64,000 bases of DNA from Roseimaritima multifibrata (GCF_007741495.1 NZ_CP036262.1:620001-684000); one strand, 5' to 3'; positions 9,806 to 19,211 are shown, counted from the first letter of the stretch. Made by a program: numbers and translations. Notes: generated by a model from the sequence alone, not told the origin.

Positions 9806-9935
9806 GTTGAAACCATTGGAGGTGGGTGGTTTTCGTAGCGGAGCAGTGCAAGCTGTGCCGCCAATTTCGGAGGGTTTTCAATCGGTTGATCGGAAGGCTT
9901 GCTTTCGTCAATCCGCTGAGGGGCGAGGGATTCGC

Positions 9936-11144
9936 TTATTTCGAGGTAAGACCTAAGTCTTGAAGTTGGAAGGTTAGGAAGTCGATTCGGTTTGCACTCT
10001 TGCTTCCTTTGTCACCCGCTTCAAATAGGACGCCGATATGTCCTGGTTTAAGTTCGACCATGTCGCTGTATGCGGCTGGGCCTGTGTGCAGTAGCGGCCC
10101 GTCCTGCCATGTTTTCGTGTCATCGGTTGAGAAACGGATCCGAAGGTCGCTGCGTCCTTTTCCGGAGGGCCCGTTTTCGTCGGGACCGGAAAATAGGATT
10201 ACCGAAGTCGCTGCGGAATTGTCGGCAGACGCCGCCCGTAGCAATGAACATTGGACGACTGGAGGATCAAACGGAGCGGATAGTGGAGAGAACCACTTGT
10301 AATCTTTGTTGGTCGCCGGTTCGTAGGACTCTCCGCCATCGCTGCTGTAGGCAGCACCACGCGTGCCCGAAGATTTGCCTTGTTGGTCACGAGTGTTGAT
10401 GTATAGACGGCCGTCGCTTAGTTCGACGACGGTTGTTTCATTGGCTCGCAGGTCGTCCTCGTAAGTATCGTCGACGGCTCCGAGCCGCCAGGTTTTTCCA
10501 TGGTCATCGCTGAGCAGCAGTTGCGATCCTTCGGGGCCACGGTCGGCTCCCTTGTCTCCAATGCGATGATTGGACGGGATGACCAAGTGGCCTTTGTGTT
10601 TCCCGTTTTGAATTTGAATGGAATGTACCGGTCCTGTGGCATACCAGCCCCACGAATCCCGTTTGACATCCGTTGTCAGTTCTCGACGCGGAGCCCAGGT
10701 CTTGCCATGATCATCGCTGTAGGTAATGAAAACGCGATCGTTTTCGAGGGTGAATGGCAGCCATAATCGACCGGGATGCTGGGGGTCTAGCAGGTCAACG
10801 ACCGGGGCTGGATTGCCGATCGTAATTGGCGGGGGCGTCCCTTCGAAGAGGCTGACGAAATCAGAATGATCTTGGACGACTTCCAATGCTTGCCATGTTT
10901 GGCCTTGGTCGGTCGAGCGTTTCGAAACCAGGTCGATTTCGCTGGCGTCCCCTCCTGTGCGCGCTTCGCAGAAAGCAAGCAGGTCGCCGTTGGCCGTCTG
11001 AATGATCGCGGGAATTCGAAAAACTTTGTACCCGTCGGCTCCGTTTTGAAAAACGGGGACCGAAGTGAAGGAATTCGCGGCAGAGAGTGGAGCGGCGATG
11101 AGGGCAAGGAATAGGACGACAAGATGTCGTGATTGAAAAATCAT
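9936..11144 (-). CDS. Secreted sialidase (BNR/Asp-box neuraminidase)
   Basis: The ATG at 11144 gives a 402-residue protein with a clear signal peptide (HLVVLFLALIAAPLSA); the longer open frame upstream lacks coding character. The arginine-triad opening YKVFRIPAII is the FRIP motif of GH33 exo-sialidases. Asp boxes follow (STDQGQTW, two copies of SDDHGKTW, SSDGGESY) along a six-bladed propeller. The segment FCEARTGGDASEIDLV carries the acidic active-site residues typical of GH33. The enzyme should release terminal sialic acid from glycans outside the cytoplasm. A sialic-acid-lyase-like gene lies 20 kb away at 31305-32213. Confidence 0.92.
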   Translation of the reverse strand: MIFQSRHLVVLFLALIAAPLSAANSFTSVPVFQNGADGYKVFRIPAIIQTANGDLLAFCEARTGGDASEIDLVSKRSTDQGQTWQALEVVQDHSDFVSLFEGTPPPITIGNPAPVVDLLDPQHPGRLWLPFTLENDRVFITYSDDHGKTWAPRRELTTDVKRDSWGWYATGPVHSIQIQNGKHKGHLVIPSNHRIGDKGADRGPEGSQLLLSDDHGKTWRLGAVDDTYEDDLRANETTVVELSDGRLYINTRDQQGKSSGTRGAAYSSDGGESYEPATNKDYKWFSPLSAPFDPPVVQCSLLRAASADNSAATSVILFSGPDENGPSGKGRSDLRIRFSTDDTKTWQDGPLLHTGPAAYSDMVELKPGHIGVLFEAGDKGSKSANRIDFLTFQLQDLGLTSK

Positions 11145-11621
11145 GATGATTCGCTGCGGTGTGGCAAGGCTTGGTGGGAATCGTGTCAGAGGGATGGAGA
11201 CTCTCTTGTTCGGAGCCTCTTTCGCATGGTGGGAAGATATGATTTTAGACGGAGATCCGACCGCGGTGGGGTTTTGGGCGATATTTTTGCGATCGCCGCT
11301 GTCCCTTCCGCATCGGGCCGGCGTTTTAAGCGGAAGCGGAGAAAAATTGTCGTCCTTCGCTTGGGACGTGCAATTCGTAGGTGACGGTTTCCGAGTGGGG
11401 ATGCTGCTGTGCGGCAATGCATCCGAAAATCCCAACCCGCTGCGTAAGCAAGGGACCGGGACAACGGTCTGCAATCCCTCGCTTACCGGCTTGTTGATCT
11501 AATCGAAAGCGGAGAAAGGCGACATTTCTAATTTTGATATCGAATTGACTGCGTCGGCGCACCGGGAGCGCAGGCTGCCGTAAGAGCCTGACGGAAACTA
11601 GCAGGTGCCATTTCGCGATCG
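11145..11621. other. Intergenic gap with a dispersed repeat
   Basis: No gene is seen in this 477-bp gap; reading frames here lack coding features. Positions 11426-11454 match, in inverted orientation, the 29 bases at 15893-15921 exactly. The words GTGACGGTTT and AAAGGCGACA recur in the gap at 13240-13385, so this is repeat-derived spacer shared by several intergenic regions. Confidence 0.6.
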
Positions 11622-12407
11622 CTACGAATCGGTTGGCGGGCTGATGATCCCTTCTTCTTCGACGTGCGGCAGATCTTCCAGGCTGCTGAGATGAAAGAAC
11701 TGGAGGAATCGATCGGTTGGGAAATAGGTCGATACCGTTCGCCCGCCTCCGGCCGGTTTGTTCCGCTCGACTCGCAGCATTCGACGACGGACCAGCTGAT
11801 TTAATAGAGGGCCACTCTCTTTGCCCCGTTGGTCTTGAACGGTTTGTGCATCGACGCCCGGCTGGTACGCGACCAGTGCCAGAACTTCGACAGCTCCTTG
11901 GGAGAGGTGGGCGTCCCGGACTTTGCCATAGAATGCCCTTCGCACCGTTTCCAGTTCCGGTGCCAAGAGCATTTGAAATCCGCCTTCTTCGCGAAGGATC
12001 CGAATCGCTTGACCTGCTTCGGCGTAGGAGGTGTTCAAGTCATCAATTGTTTGTTCGACTTCTTTCGGAGAAACATCGCGGATCATTCCTGCCAACTGCT
12101 TAGCGGTCAGACGTTGATTGTCGGGGTGTCCAACAAACAGGGCCGCTTCGATAATCCCTTCGATAGTTACCGGACCGGTTGATACTTCTTCTTCCTCCAC
12201 GGGCGGTTCGAGTGGCGGATCCCCCGTGTCGTCGCGATTCGCGGCTTCTTCGTCGGTTGGTTCCGCTTCATTCCCGTCCGCTTCGGCTAATACCTTGGCG
12301 TAGACCGCCCCCAGTTCCTCAAGCGAAACTTCCTCCCACTCTTCTTCAGGCTCCTCTTCAGAAGGGGTGTCGTCGTCAGGGAGGTCGGAATCTTCAAGAT
12401 TACTCAT
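11622..12407 (-). CDS. scpB: Segregation and condensation protein B
   Basis: Residues about 1-90 are an acidic, low-complexity N-terminal extension (DDDTPSEEEPEEEWEEV). The rest is a standard ScpB winged-helix pair: IIEAALFVGHPDNQRLT, then the second half LSQGAVEVLALVAYQPGVD and RMLRVERNKPAGGGRTVSTY. ScpB is the kleisin-binding partner of ScpA in the SMC-ScpAB chromosome-condensation complex. The protein is cytoplasmic and its catalytic role is none. The acidic extension is longer than in model ScpB proteins. The gene starts only 6 bases after the stop of the SDR gene, so the two are probably co-transcribed. Confidence 0.93.
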   Translation of the reverse strand: MSNLEDSDLPDDDTPSEEEPEEEWEEVSLEELGAVYAKVLAEADGNEAEPTDEEAANRDDTGDPPLEPPVEEEEVSTGPVTIEGIIEAALFVGHPDNQRLTAKQLAGMIRDVSPKEVEQTIDDLNTSYAEAGQAIRILREEGGFQMLLAPELETVRRAFYGKVRDAHLSQGAVEVLALVAYQPGVDAQTVQDQRGKESGPLLNQLVRRRMLRVERNKPAGGGRTVSTYFPTDRFLQFFHLSSLEDLPHVEEEGIISPPTDS

Positions 12408-12413
12408 CGATAC

Positions 12414-13142
12414 CTAAACCCATTCCTGGGTTGTTGGCTTGATGACGATTTCAGGAACATGAGCTCGTGGCGGCAAGTGACAGATCGCAGTGACAAGGGC
12501 TGCGATGTCTTCCGGCTGAAGGATCGAATCTTTGTGTTCCTGGGTGACTTTGACCGGACGGTTGTCCAAGATCGGAGTGTTCACTTCACCAGGATAGACG
12601 TTGGTGATGCGAACGCCTTCGTTGCGGACTTCGTTGCTAATCGCTGTCCCGAGTGCCGTCATGGCAAATTTCGAGGCACAGTAGACAACACCACCTAAAG
12701 AGATCGCTCGTTTGCCGGCGATCGAGGAAATGTTAATCACCAAACCATCTTTGCGGCGACGCATTGCGGGAAGGACTTGGTGGATGCAGTAGTAGGCTCC
12801 GCTGGCGTTCACCTGCAGGACTTTGTCCCAGTCGTCCGGTTCCATCGCGTCCATTCGCCGGTTGGCAATGTTGATGCCAGCACTATTGACCAGGATGTCG
12901 ATTTCTCCCAATTCCTTTTCGGCGAACTGAAAGAAGGTTTCGACGCTTTGGCGGTCAGCTACGTCCAGCACATGGGTTAGAACTTTTCCAGACATTTGGC
13001 TCGCTGCCGATTCCAATGTCGGTTGGCGACGGCCACCGATCAGGACGTGGCAACCCGCTGCGGCTAGGGCGGTAGCAATCCCGGCGCCGATTCCAGAACC
13101 ACCGCCTGTAATCGCGACTTTTTTCCCTTCTAGACTACTCAT
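12414..13142 (-). CDS. Short-chain dehydrogenase/reductase
   Basis: The ATG at 13142 is preceded by GGAA and gives a 242-residue protein beginning just before the fold. The NAD(P) motif is AITGGGSGIGAGIA (TGxxxGIG). The second motif is VNSAGIN (NAG), the catalytic triad is ISSIAG with YCASKFA (Ser, then YxxxK), and YPGEVNT follows. It is a classical SDR of the oxidoreductase type, related in sequence style to serine 3-dehydrogenase or YdfG-like enzymes. The substrate is not identifiable. It sits directly upstream of scpB with a 6-base gap, a pairing with no obvious functional reason. Confidence 0.92.
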   Translation of the reverse strand: MSSLEGKKVAITGGGSGIGAGIATALAAAGCHVLIGGRRQPTLESAASQMSGKVLTHVLDVADRQSVETFFQFAEKELGEIDILVNSAGINIANRRMDAMEPDDWDKVLQVNASGAYYCIHQVLPAMRRRKDGLVINISSIAGKRAISLGGVVYCASKFAMTALGTAISNEVRNEGVRITNVYPGEVNTPILDNRPVKVTQEHKDSILQPEDIAALVTAICHLPPRAHVPEIVIKPTTQEWV

Positions 13143-13403
13143 CAATATCGTTCCAATTTCCATCACGGTTGCGAAATGTTTTTTGCGGTAGGAGCTTAAT
13201 GTAATGGATGAAATATCCAAGCACTAAGGGACCGTCCAGAAATCAGTGACGGTTTTCGAGTGGGGGCTACCGTCTGGCGACGGCCGTTATGGCAGGCACG
13301 TTGCTACGCTCGCCAAAGCGTCGACAGACCGGCGATAAGTCACTTGCCGTTTTCATGTCCCGAGCGAAAGGCGACACTGGTTGCTAAAAATGCTGAACCT
13401 GGA

Positions 13404-14186
13404 TCAAGCCGCTTGCTGGATCGGTTCTTCGGTTGTCTTCTTGCGTCGGCGCTGGGTCGGTTCCATGTGCTGAAAGAGGGCTCCCAAAAGTCTTGGGTGG
13501 AGGCAGATATAGCACCAGAACAATCCAAGGCCCATGCCTCCGATCACATCGCTGAAGAAGTGAGCCCCCGATTGCATCCGCTGCATCATTGTCATTATGG
13601 CAAAAGTGACAAACAGATATCGGCCTCGGGGAATCAACATCGAAAGAGCTAACGTCAGTGCGATGGCGGTTGCCACATCCCCACTGGGAAAGGCTCGAGT
13701 CCCCGCATCGAATGCGGCAACATGGTCAAGCGTCCAGTCGAAGGACCACAGCCAGGCCGCATCATTGGAGGCTAAGTTTAAATTGATTTGGCTGGGACGC
13801 GGCCGGAGGACAAACATTTTGACGACCGTCGCGATCGCACTTGCCCCCAAAGCCATCGTGATTAAGCGTGGCATGCACCAGCGGTGTTGGGGAGCGATCG
13901 TGAGGATGGCAACCACAGTGAACAGGACACCGATCCCATGCGAATAGACTTCGCTTAACTGGACCGCTTTCCCGACTTCGGTCGCCAGTGGGTCACTGGC
14001 AAACCAGCGGGCGATTGGTAGGTCGACCAGAGTGACCACGGGAACCAGCATCAATGCGATGAACGAGCTCCAGAGGACAACTCGCATTGCTGGCGTTGCG
14101 ATGTCGGACGTTGGTTCACGATAAAGTCGCAAATTCGTCGTTTCGGTACTTACCGAAGGGGCTTCCGTGCTCATCGTTTCTGACAT
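13404..14186 (-). CDS. PAP2-family membrane phosphatase
   Basis: This 260-residue protein has about six membrane segments. It carries the three phosphatidic-acid-phosphatase 2 motifs: KMFVLRPRPS (KxxxxxxRP), FPSGD (PSGH-like, with Asp instead of His) and MQSGAHFFSDVIGG (SRxxxxxHxxxD-like, first Arg replaced). The family hydrolyses lipid phosphates or undecaprenyl pyrophosphate at the membrane. The Asp in the second motif and the Gln-Ser-Gly of the third deviate from the textbook residues, so activity is likely but not certain. The first Met (14186) and the one four codons later are both plausible starts. Confidence 0.85.
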   Translation of the reverse strand: MSETMSTEAPSVSTETTNLRLYREPTSDIATPAMRVVLWSSFIALMLVPVVTLVDLPIARWFASDPLATEVGKAVQLSEVYSHGIGVLFTVVAILTIAPQHRWCMPRLITMALGASAIATVVKMFVLRPRPSQINLNLASNDAAWLWSFDWTLDHVAAFDAGTRAFPSGDVATAIALTLALSMLIPRGRYLFVTFAIMTMMQRMQSGAHFFSDVIGGMGLGLFWCYICLHPRLLGALFQHMEPTQRRRKKTTEEPIQQAA

Positions 14187-14345
14187 CCTTACACTGCTAG
14201 CATTTGGTCAGCTGTGGGCAAACCTGTCTATAGCATATCGTGCCATTGGGCGGATATGCCGTCTTTGCTTAGCGCGAAAGTGCACAACAGGCATTCTAAT
14301 CGTTCTAATCGGCATAACTCGGCTTCGAAAATACTCACAGCGCAT

Positions 14346-14390
14346 AAAAAAACGGTGGGTTGGTACCAAACAAGTTACCTTCCCACCGTT
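14346..14390 (-). terminator. Intrinsic terminator of an unassigned minus-strand transcript
   Basis: AACGGTGGG at 14351-14359 pairs with CCCACCGTT at 14382-14390, with an inner GGTA/TACC pair. On the minus strand the hairpin runs into seven T residues (A run 14346-14352). No convincing protein gene lies upstream of it on that strand, so it points to a small RNA or small peptide transcribed from near 14.7 kb. Confidence 0.65.
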
Positions 14391-14734
14391 TCGGTTTTAT
14401 CTGATTCGCGAGAATCAATAGATGCTGAGCCTTCAAAGTCCCCACTAGAAGACCCAACGATCCGATCATCAAAAGAACGACGAGGAAGTGACTGCACTTT
14501 CTCACCGACAACAATGGAATCGGCAGAGTGAGCCGAAAAACGGAGTCGAAAAGTTAATAACGGTGCATCTCGTTTTGCCGTATGTCCCGGTTCTGCTGAG
14601 ATGTAACGATTGTGCTGCCTGCGGGGGTGAGGTGGGGTCTGTCTTGACCTCCGGTCCGCTGCGCTGCTATCGAGAGAATCCAACGACGCGCTCCGACGTG
14701 TTTCCATTGGCTAACGTTTGATAGCAACTTAGCG
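14391..14734 (-). other. Possible small transcript (ncRNA or short peptide) upstream of a terminator
   Basis: This 344-bp stretch precedes, on the minus strand, the terminator at 14346-14390. It contains a 110-residue open frame (14375-14707) rich in Ser and Arg whose stop falls inside the hairpin; the composition is not protein-like. A second frame has the hydrophobic run HFLVVLLMIGSLGLLVG but also runs through the hairpin. The region was compared by eye with tmRNA, SRP RNA and RNase P core motifs and none was found. Confidence 0.3.
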
Positions 14735-15778
14735 ATGCTTGACTGGTACAACCCTTCCCTTCACCGCCCTGCCTGCTGGACCGCAATACTAATCACAGTA
14801 TTGTTGGCCGGTTGTCGCAGCGATCCACATCGCGATCTGTATGAAGATCAGATGGCGAGCGAGATTCGCGTGCTGGAGGATCAGTTGTACGAAGCGGACT
14901 ATGAGAACAAAGTTCTGCGGAATCGATTGTCGCGCAGCGAAGCAAAATCTTCCCATTCGTCGAAGCAACACTCCTCTGCAGATCCTCAGACCGACTGGGG
15001 GATCGCCGACGTCTTACCAAAATCTGGTAAAAAATCTTCTAAATCCGATGAATCGGCTGAAGATCTTGGGGCGACTTTATTGACACCTCCGGGTGGGCTG
15101 CCCGATCAAACCGATCGCGATGAGATTAACGACCGCCGTATCGAAACGCCGGGTCGACGGGATGAAGAGATGCCTGGCCCGTCATCCGGTCTTGAGCCAC
15201 CTAGTTTGGATTCGCTTGATTTTCCTGATGTTGATTTGGGCGAACCGATTCCGCCGCCAGGTCCTGACGCACCACCCGAGCCTCCCATGGGCCAGATTCC
15301 ATTGCCGAGTCTGAATCCACCGGAATTGCCCGAACCCGTTGCCCTATCGATCAATCCTGTTTTCTCCGGAGGCCACAACTTTGATAGTGATCCCGAAGTG
15401 GATGGCGTTTATTTGGTGATTCAGTTTGTCGATGACGATGGCAAAGTCCTTGATTTGAGTGACATGGATATCGATGCCGATCTGTCGGTCGTCTTGCTGG
15501 ATAGTGAAGCCGAAGGAGACGATCAAACAACTCAGATTGGTCGCTGGGAATTCTCAGCCGAAGAGATCGCTGCGATGCGACGAAGTTCGGTTCAGGACGG
15601 AATTCATGTCGCGATTCGCTGGGACGAAAAGCATCCCAGCGGAGACCAAATTGCCGCCTTCGTACGGTTGGCAAACGGGGACGTAAAATTAGAAGGCGAG
15701 TCACGCCTCAGTTTGGTCGGAAAAGGCCAAATCGCCGGCTGGGCACCGCGAGGCAAAGAAGCGACCAAAAAGAAGTAG
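14735..15778 (+). CDS. Putative lipoprotein with coiled coil and C-terminal beta domain, unknown function
   Basis: This 347-residue protein starts with a short n-region and a hydrophobic segment ending in the lipobox LLAGC, so it is probably lipid-anchored. Next is a coiled-coil-like stretch (YEDQMASEIRVLEDQLYEADYENKVLRNRL), then about 130 residues of Ser, Asp and Pro-rich linker. The C-terminal third (INPVFSGGHNFDSDPEVDGV onward) looks like a folded beta-rich domain with several conserved acidic strands. I do not recognise the family. Proteins of this layout are common in planctomycetes and may tether an extracytoplasmic domain to the membrane. It is a single gene without close partners. Confidence 0.75.
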   Translation: MLDWYNPSLHRPACWTAILITVLLAGCRSDPHRDLYEDQMASEIRVLEDQLYEADYENKVLRNRLSRSEAKSSHSSKQHSSADPQTDWGIADVLPKSGKKSSKSDESAEDLGATLLTPPGGLPDQTDRDEINDRRIETPGRRDEEMPGPSSGLEPPSLDSLDFPDVDLGEPIPPPGPDAPPEPPMGQIPLPSLNPPELPEPVALSINPVFSGGHNFDSDPEVDGVYLVIQFVDDDGKVLDLSDMDIDADLSVVLLDSEAEGDDQTTQIGRWEFSAEEIAAMRRSSVQDGIHVAIRWDEKHPSGDQIAAFVRLANGDVKLEGESRLSLVGKGQIAGWAPRGKEATKKK

Positions 15779-15892
15779 CCGATTGTCGCCTTTCGCGCCG
15801 CGACGTGCGATAAATAAGTTGCGAGTAAGGTCGCAGTCAGCCGAGTTCTGAACTCGCTACGGCAGCGAGGATCCGGGAACTCGGCCTGCAGT

Positions 15893-15921
15893 CCCTTGCT
15901 TACGCAGCGGGTTGGGATTTT
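15893..15921 (+). repeat. 29-bp intergenic repeat, inverted copy at 11426-11454
   Basis: The 29 bases starting CCCTTGCTTACGCAGCGGG are an exact reverse complement of 11426-11454. Both copies lie between genes. They belong to the dispersed intergenic sequences of this genome. Confidence 0.75.
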
Positions 15922-15988
15922 TGTCGCTTGTCACGCCACGGCAATCCGCCAGCTTATAAATCGCACCACCCCCGCGAAAGGCAACACA

Positions 15989-17068
15989 CTAAGCTCGCGT
16001 GAGCTTCGTGATCCGGCCCGTTGACACCCATTCCGCGACATAGATATTGCCGTCGGCATCGAAGCAGGCATCGTGTGGATGGACGAATTTGCCTTCTTCC
16101 CAGCGGCTTTCGTCGCTACGGATTGCAAACCCTTTTGATTTTTCTTTATCGGTCAGAATTCGTTGGCGATCTTCGCCAAGCGTCGCCACGGTATTGAAGT
16201 CACCGTCCAACAGGGAAACACGCGCGACCAGTTCCGGGATCATCAGCAGGTCGCCGTGGGTATCGGCGTTTGCGGGCAGCCCGAAACCGTCAATCGTGCG
16301 TTGGTGTTTTTCGTCCATGTCAAAGGTTTGCAGGCGATTACTGGCTCGGTCGCAGACAACCAGCAGTGGCGATTCTGGATTGCGTTCGTCCAGCCACAGC
16401 CCGTGAGGCGTTTGGAACTTGCCCGGTTCTTTGCCGGGGCCGCCAAAGCTGGAGACCCATTTTCCATCCGCGTCGTAACGGTGGATATAGAAACTGCCGT
16501 ATCCGTCAGCGAGATAGAAACCGCCATCGGGTAGGAATGCAAAATTGGTCGGCAGGAAGCGATCGCGTCCCCATATCTTTTGAGGATTGGCTGCTTCGGC
16601 TTCGGCGTAGTGTTCGCTTTGAATTGGGGCGTATTGTTGCCAGACAATTTCGCCCTTGGTAGTCAATTTGGCGATCGTTTTTGCCTGCTGGTAAGCCGCC
16701 ACATAGAGGAACGTTTCGCTGCCTTCTTGGCGGGCTTCAATTCCGTGCCCTCCTCCCTGAAACATTTGACCGAAGGCTCGGACGAACTTGCCCTCAGCAT
16801 CGAAGACGAATATGGAGGGATGGTCTGGTTCGGAGGCCATTCCTTCATGAATAATGTAGACCAAGCCATCGGGAGCCACCGCGACGTTATGAGTCGTCTG
16901 CCAACGGAAAGAATCAGGCAGCTGCGCCCACTGGTGATTAAAGTGAAACTGGTGGTCTCCGCTGCCGGTTATCTGTTGGGCTGCGGTTCGTTTGCTGGTC
17001 AGGATTGCGGGGCCAGCAGCGGCAACGACGGCAGTTGAGTGGATGAATTGGCGGCGAGAAATGGACAT
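15989..17068 (-). CDS. Exported NHL-repeat beta-propeller protein with Tat signal
   Basis: This 359-residue protein has a twin-arginine leader (SRRQFIHSTAVVAAAGPAIL). Six-bladed NHL-like repeats follow: TTHNVAVAPDGLVYIIHEG, FAFLPDGGFYLADGYGSFYIH, TPHGLWLDERNPESPLLVVCDRASNRLQ and HPHDACFDADGNIYVAEWVSTGRI. The arrangement resembles peptidyl-alpha-hydroxyglycine alpha-amidating lyase-like proteins of planctomycetes, but the catalytic role is untested in bacteria. It is periplasmic or secreted and has no close operon partner. Alternatives are a binding scaffold or a lactonase-like enzyme. Confidence 0.85.
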   Translation of the reverse strand: MSISRRQFIHSTAVVAAAGPAILTSKRTAAQQITGSGDHQFHFNHQWAQLPDSFRWQTTHNVAVAPDGLVYIIHEGMASEPDHPSIFVFDAEGKFVRAFGQMFQGGGHGIEARQEGSETFLYVAAYQQAKTIAKLTTKGEIVWQQYAPIQSEHYAEAEAANPQKIWGRDRFLPTNFAFLPDGGFYLADGYGSFYIHRYDADGKWVSSFGGPGKEPGKFQTPHGLWLDERNPESPLLVVCDRASNRLQTFDMDEKHQRTIDGFGLPANADTHGDLLMIPELVARVSLLDGDFNTVATLGEDRQRILTDKEKSKGFAIRSDESRWEEGKFVHPHDACFDADGNIYVAEWVSTGRITKLTRA

Positions 17069-17192
17069 GGTGGCGAGTTTCCCTGGATTGCGATAACTTT
17101 TCGGTTCCGCAGGCGTGCGGGTCGGTTACGCAAAGCCTATCAGAGGCCAGATCGAAATCCAAATTCGCGAATCGTTAAACAAAAGCAAAGTA

Positions 17193-19211
17193 ATGGCCAA
17201 CGACTTGCAGCCGAATGAATCTTTTCCACCGTTCGGTCTCTACCGGATCTTGGCCGTTTCTCCTCAGGTAGCGGTCGGGGATCCGGCTAAGAATGTTGAA
17301 TATCTATGGCAAGCAATCGAAGGCCAACCGCAGGTCGATCTTGTGCTCTACCCCGAATTGGCCATCACCGGGTATAGCTGTGGCGATCTGTTCGCACAGG
17401 ATGCGCTTTTAGATGCCGCCGTTGAAGCCCTTTTTGAACTAGCGGAAAAGACCGCCCATCTGGATTCACTGATTGTCGTTGGTCTGCCCATTCAGGTTCA
17501 GACATCGCTGATGAATGTTGCGGCGGTGATCCAAAAAGGGAAACTGCTAGGAATGGTCCCCAAGCAATTCCTGCCGACCTACGGGGAATTCTACGAAGGG
17601 CGATGGTTCCGCGCAGCCGATGGGTCGGAGCCCGATACGTTGACAGTGAACAACACTTCGATCCCGTTTGGACGCGATCTGTTGTTCCGGCATGGAGACG
17701 CCGTGCTGGGAATCGAAATCTGTGAAGACCTTTGGACACCGCTGCCGCCCAGTAGCTTCCAAGCCGTTGCGGGGGCAAACGTGTTGTTGAACTTGTCCGC
17801 AAGCAACGAGGTCATCGGCAAAGCGAAGTGGCGACGCGATCTTGTGACCAGCCAATCGGGACGATGTGTGGCCGCGTATGCGTATGCGAGTGCAGGACCT
17901 ACCGAATCGACGACCGACCTTGTCTTCGGCGGGGCCTGCTTGATCGCCGAAAATGGTCAGGTACTGGCGGAATCGCGTCGAGTCGGTGACGGTGGTCCGA
18001 TCTGGAAAGGGGCGGCTCATGTGATTGCCGATGTGGATTTGCAGCGGATTCAACATGACCGCCGAGTGCTCAGTTCCTTTGATGATGGGCGCAGTCGCTT
18101 GACGCATCCCTATCGAACGATCGAAGCGACGGGCAACCGAAAACCCTCTTGCGACGACCTACCCTTGCGTGAGATCGTTTCCCAGCCGTTTGTTCCGGCG
18201 GATCTGGCGGACCGTGAAGAACGCTGTGCAGAGATCTTCGGAATTCAGACCGCAGGTTTGGCGAAACGGGTTAGTCGCCTGCCCGAATCGCTACCGTTGA
18301 TCATCGGCGTTTCCGGAGGCCTTGATAGTACGCTCGCGTTGTTGGTGGCGGTTCAAGCTTGTGATCAGTACGGTTGGTCGCGAAAGCGAATCCATGGTTT
18401 GACGATGCCCGGTTTCGGGACCACGGTGCAGACCGAAGAGAACGCGGTTCGCTTGATGGACGAACTGGGGATTGCGACTGAGCGGATTGATATTCGGTCG
18501 CTTTGCCTGCAGTCATTCCGGGCCCTGCAGCATAAACCCCTCGGGATTGAAATCGATGATTCGACCACGATCGATTCGCTGCAATCCGAGTTGCAGAAAA
18601 CCCCTGCGGATGCAAATGATTTGGTGTTCGAAAACGTTCAAGCTCGTATTCGAACGTTTTTGTTGATGAGCCGCGGGTTCGTTTTGGGAACGGGCGATTT
18701 GTCGGAACAGGCTCTTGGCTGGAGTACGTACAACGGCGACCACATGTCGATGTACAACGTCAATACTTCAATCCCCAAAACGCTGGTTCGCTATTTGGTA
18801 AGGTTCGCCGCCGATCATATGGTGGACGATACCGCGTCGGATTTATTGCATGACATCGCCGATACGCCCATCTCACCAGAATTGCTTCCGCCGGGCGAAG
18901 ACGGACAGATTCGGCAGCAAACCGAAGACAAAATAGGTCCGTACGAACTGCACGACTTCTTTTTGTATAACGTCATCCGAAACGGATTCTCCCCCGAGAA
19001 GATTCGTTACCTAGCGGCCCACGCAGAGTTTTCGGAGGCCTACAGCGAAACGCAAATCGAGGAGGCTTTGCAAACCTTTTATCGCCGGTTCTTTGCCAGT
19101 CAGTTCAAACGGAGCTGCGTACCGGATGGTCCCAAAGTTGGTTCGGTCAGTCTTTCGCCAAGAGGAGATTGGCGGATGCCAAGCGACGCAGACCAAGGAC
19201 CGCATCGCTAG
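17193..19211 (+). CDS. nadE: Glutamine-dependent NAD(+) synthetase
   Basis: The ATG at 17193 gives a 672-residue, two-domain enzyme. The N-terminal nitrilase-type glutaminase has the triad E55 (YPELAITGY), K124 (VPKQFLPTYGEFYE) and C177 (GIEICEDLW). The C-terminal synthetase has the ATP-binding SGGLDS at 374-379 and the later motif GTGDLSEQALGWSTYNGDHM. It amidates nicotinic acid adenine dinucleotide to NAD, using glutamine as ammonia donor, in the cytoplasm. The length fits the glutamine-dependent class. An upstream in-frame start at 17115 is rejected because the extra residues have no counterpart in the domain. It stands alone on the plus strand. Confidence 0.96.
   Translation: MANDLQPNESFPPFGLYRILAVSPQVAVGDPAKNVEYLWQAIEGQPQVDLVLYPELAITGYSCGDLFAQDALLDAAVEALFELAEKTAHLDSLIVVGLPIQVQTSLMNVAAVIQKGKLLGMVPKQFLPTYGEFYEGRWFRAADGSEPDTLTVNNTSIPFGRDLLFRHGDAVLGIEICEDLWTPLPPSSFQAVAGANVLLNLSASNEVIGKAKWRRDLVTSQSGRCVAAYAYASAGPTESTTDLVFGGACLIAENGQVLAESRRVGDGGPIWKGAAHVIADVDLQRIQHDRRVLSSFDDGRSRLTHPYRTIEATGNRKPSCDDLPLREIVSQPFVPADLADREERCAEIFGIQTAGLAKRVSRLPESLPLIIGVSGGLDSTLALLVAVQACDQYGWSRKRIHGLTMPGFGTTVQTEENAVRLMDELGIATERIDIRSLCLQSFRALQHKPLGIEIDDSTTIDSLQSELQKTPADANDLVFENVQARIRTFLLMSRGFVLGTGDLSEQALGWSTYNGDHMSMYNVNTSIPKTLVRYLVRFAADHMVDDTASDLLHDIADTPISPELLPPGEDGQIRQQTEDKIGPYELHDFFLYNVIRNGFSPEKIRYLAAHAEFSEAYSETQIEEALQTFYRRFFASQFKRSCVPDGPKVGSVSLSPRGDWRMPSDADQGPHR

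Noticed and set aside
11145-11474. N-terminal extension of the sialidase
   Set aside because: Extra 110 residues are Pro/Arg/Ser-rich and precede a clear signal peptide at 11144.
14375-14707. 110-residue minus-strand frame
   Set aside because: It is Ser/Arg-rich, has no domain, and its stop lies inside the terminator hairpin. It is treated as part of a possible RNA instead.
14391-14734. tmRNA, SRP RNA or RNase P RNA
   Set aside because: Core sequences such as the SRP GGTCAGG..GGAAGG..AGCAGC motif and the RNase P GAGGAAAGTCC motif are absent on both strands.
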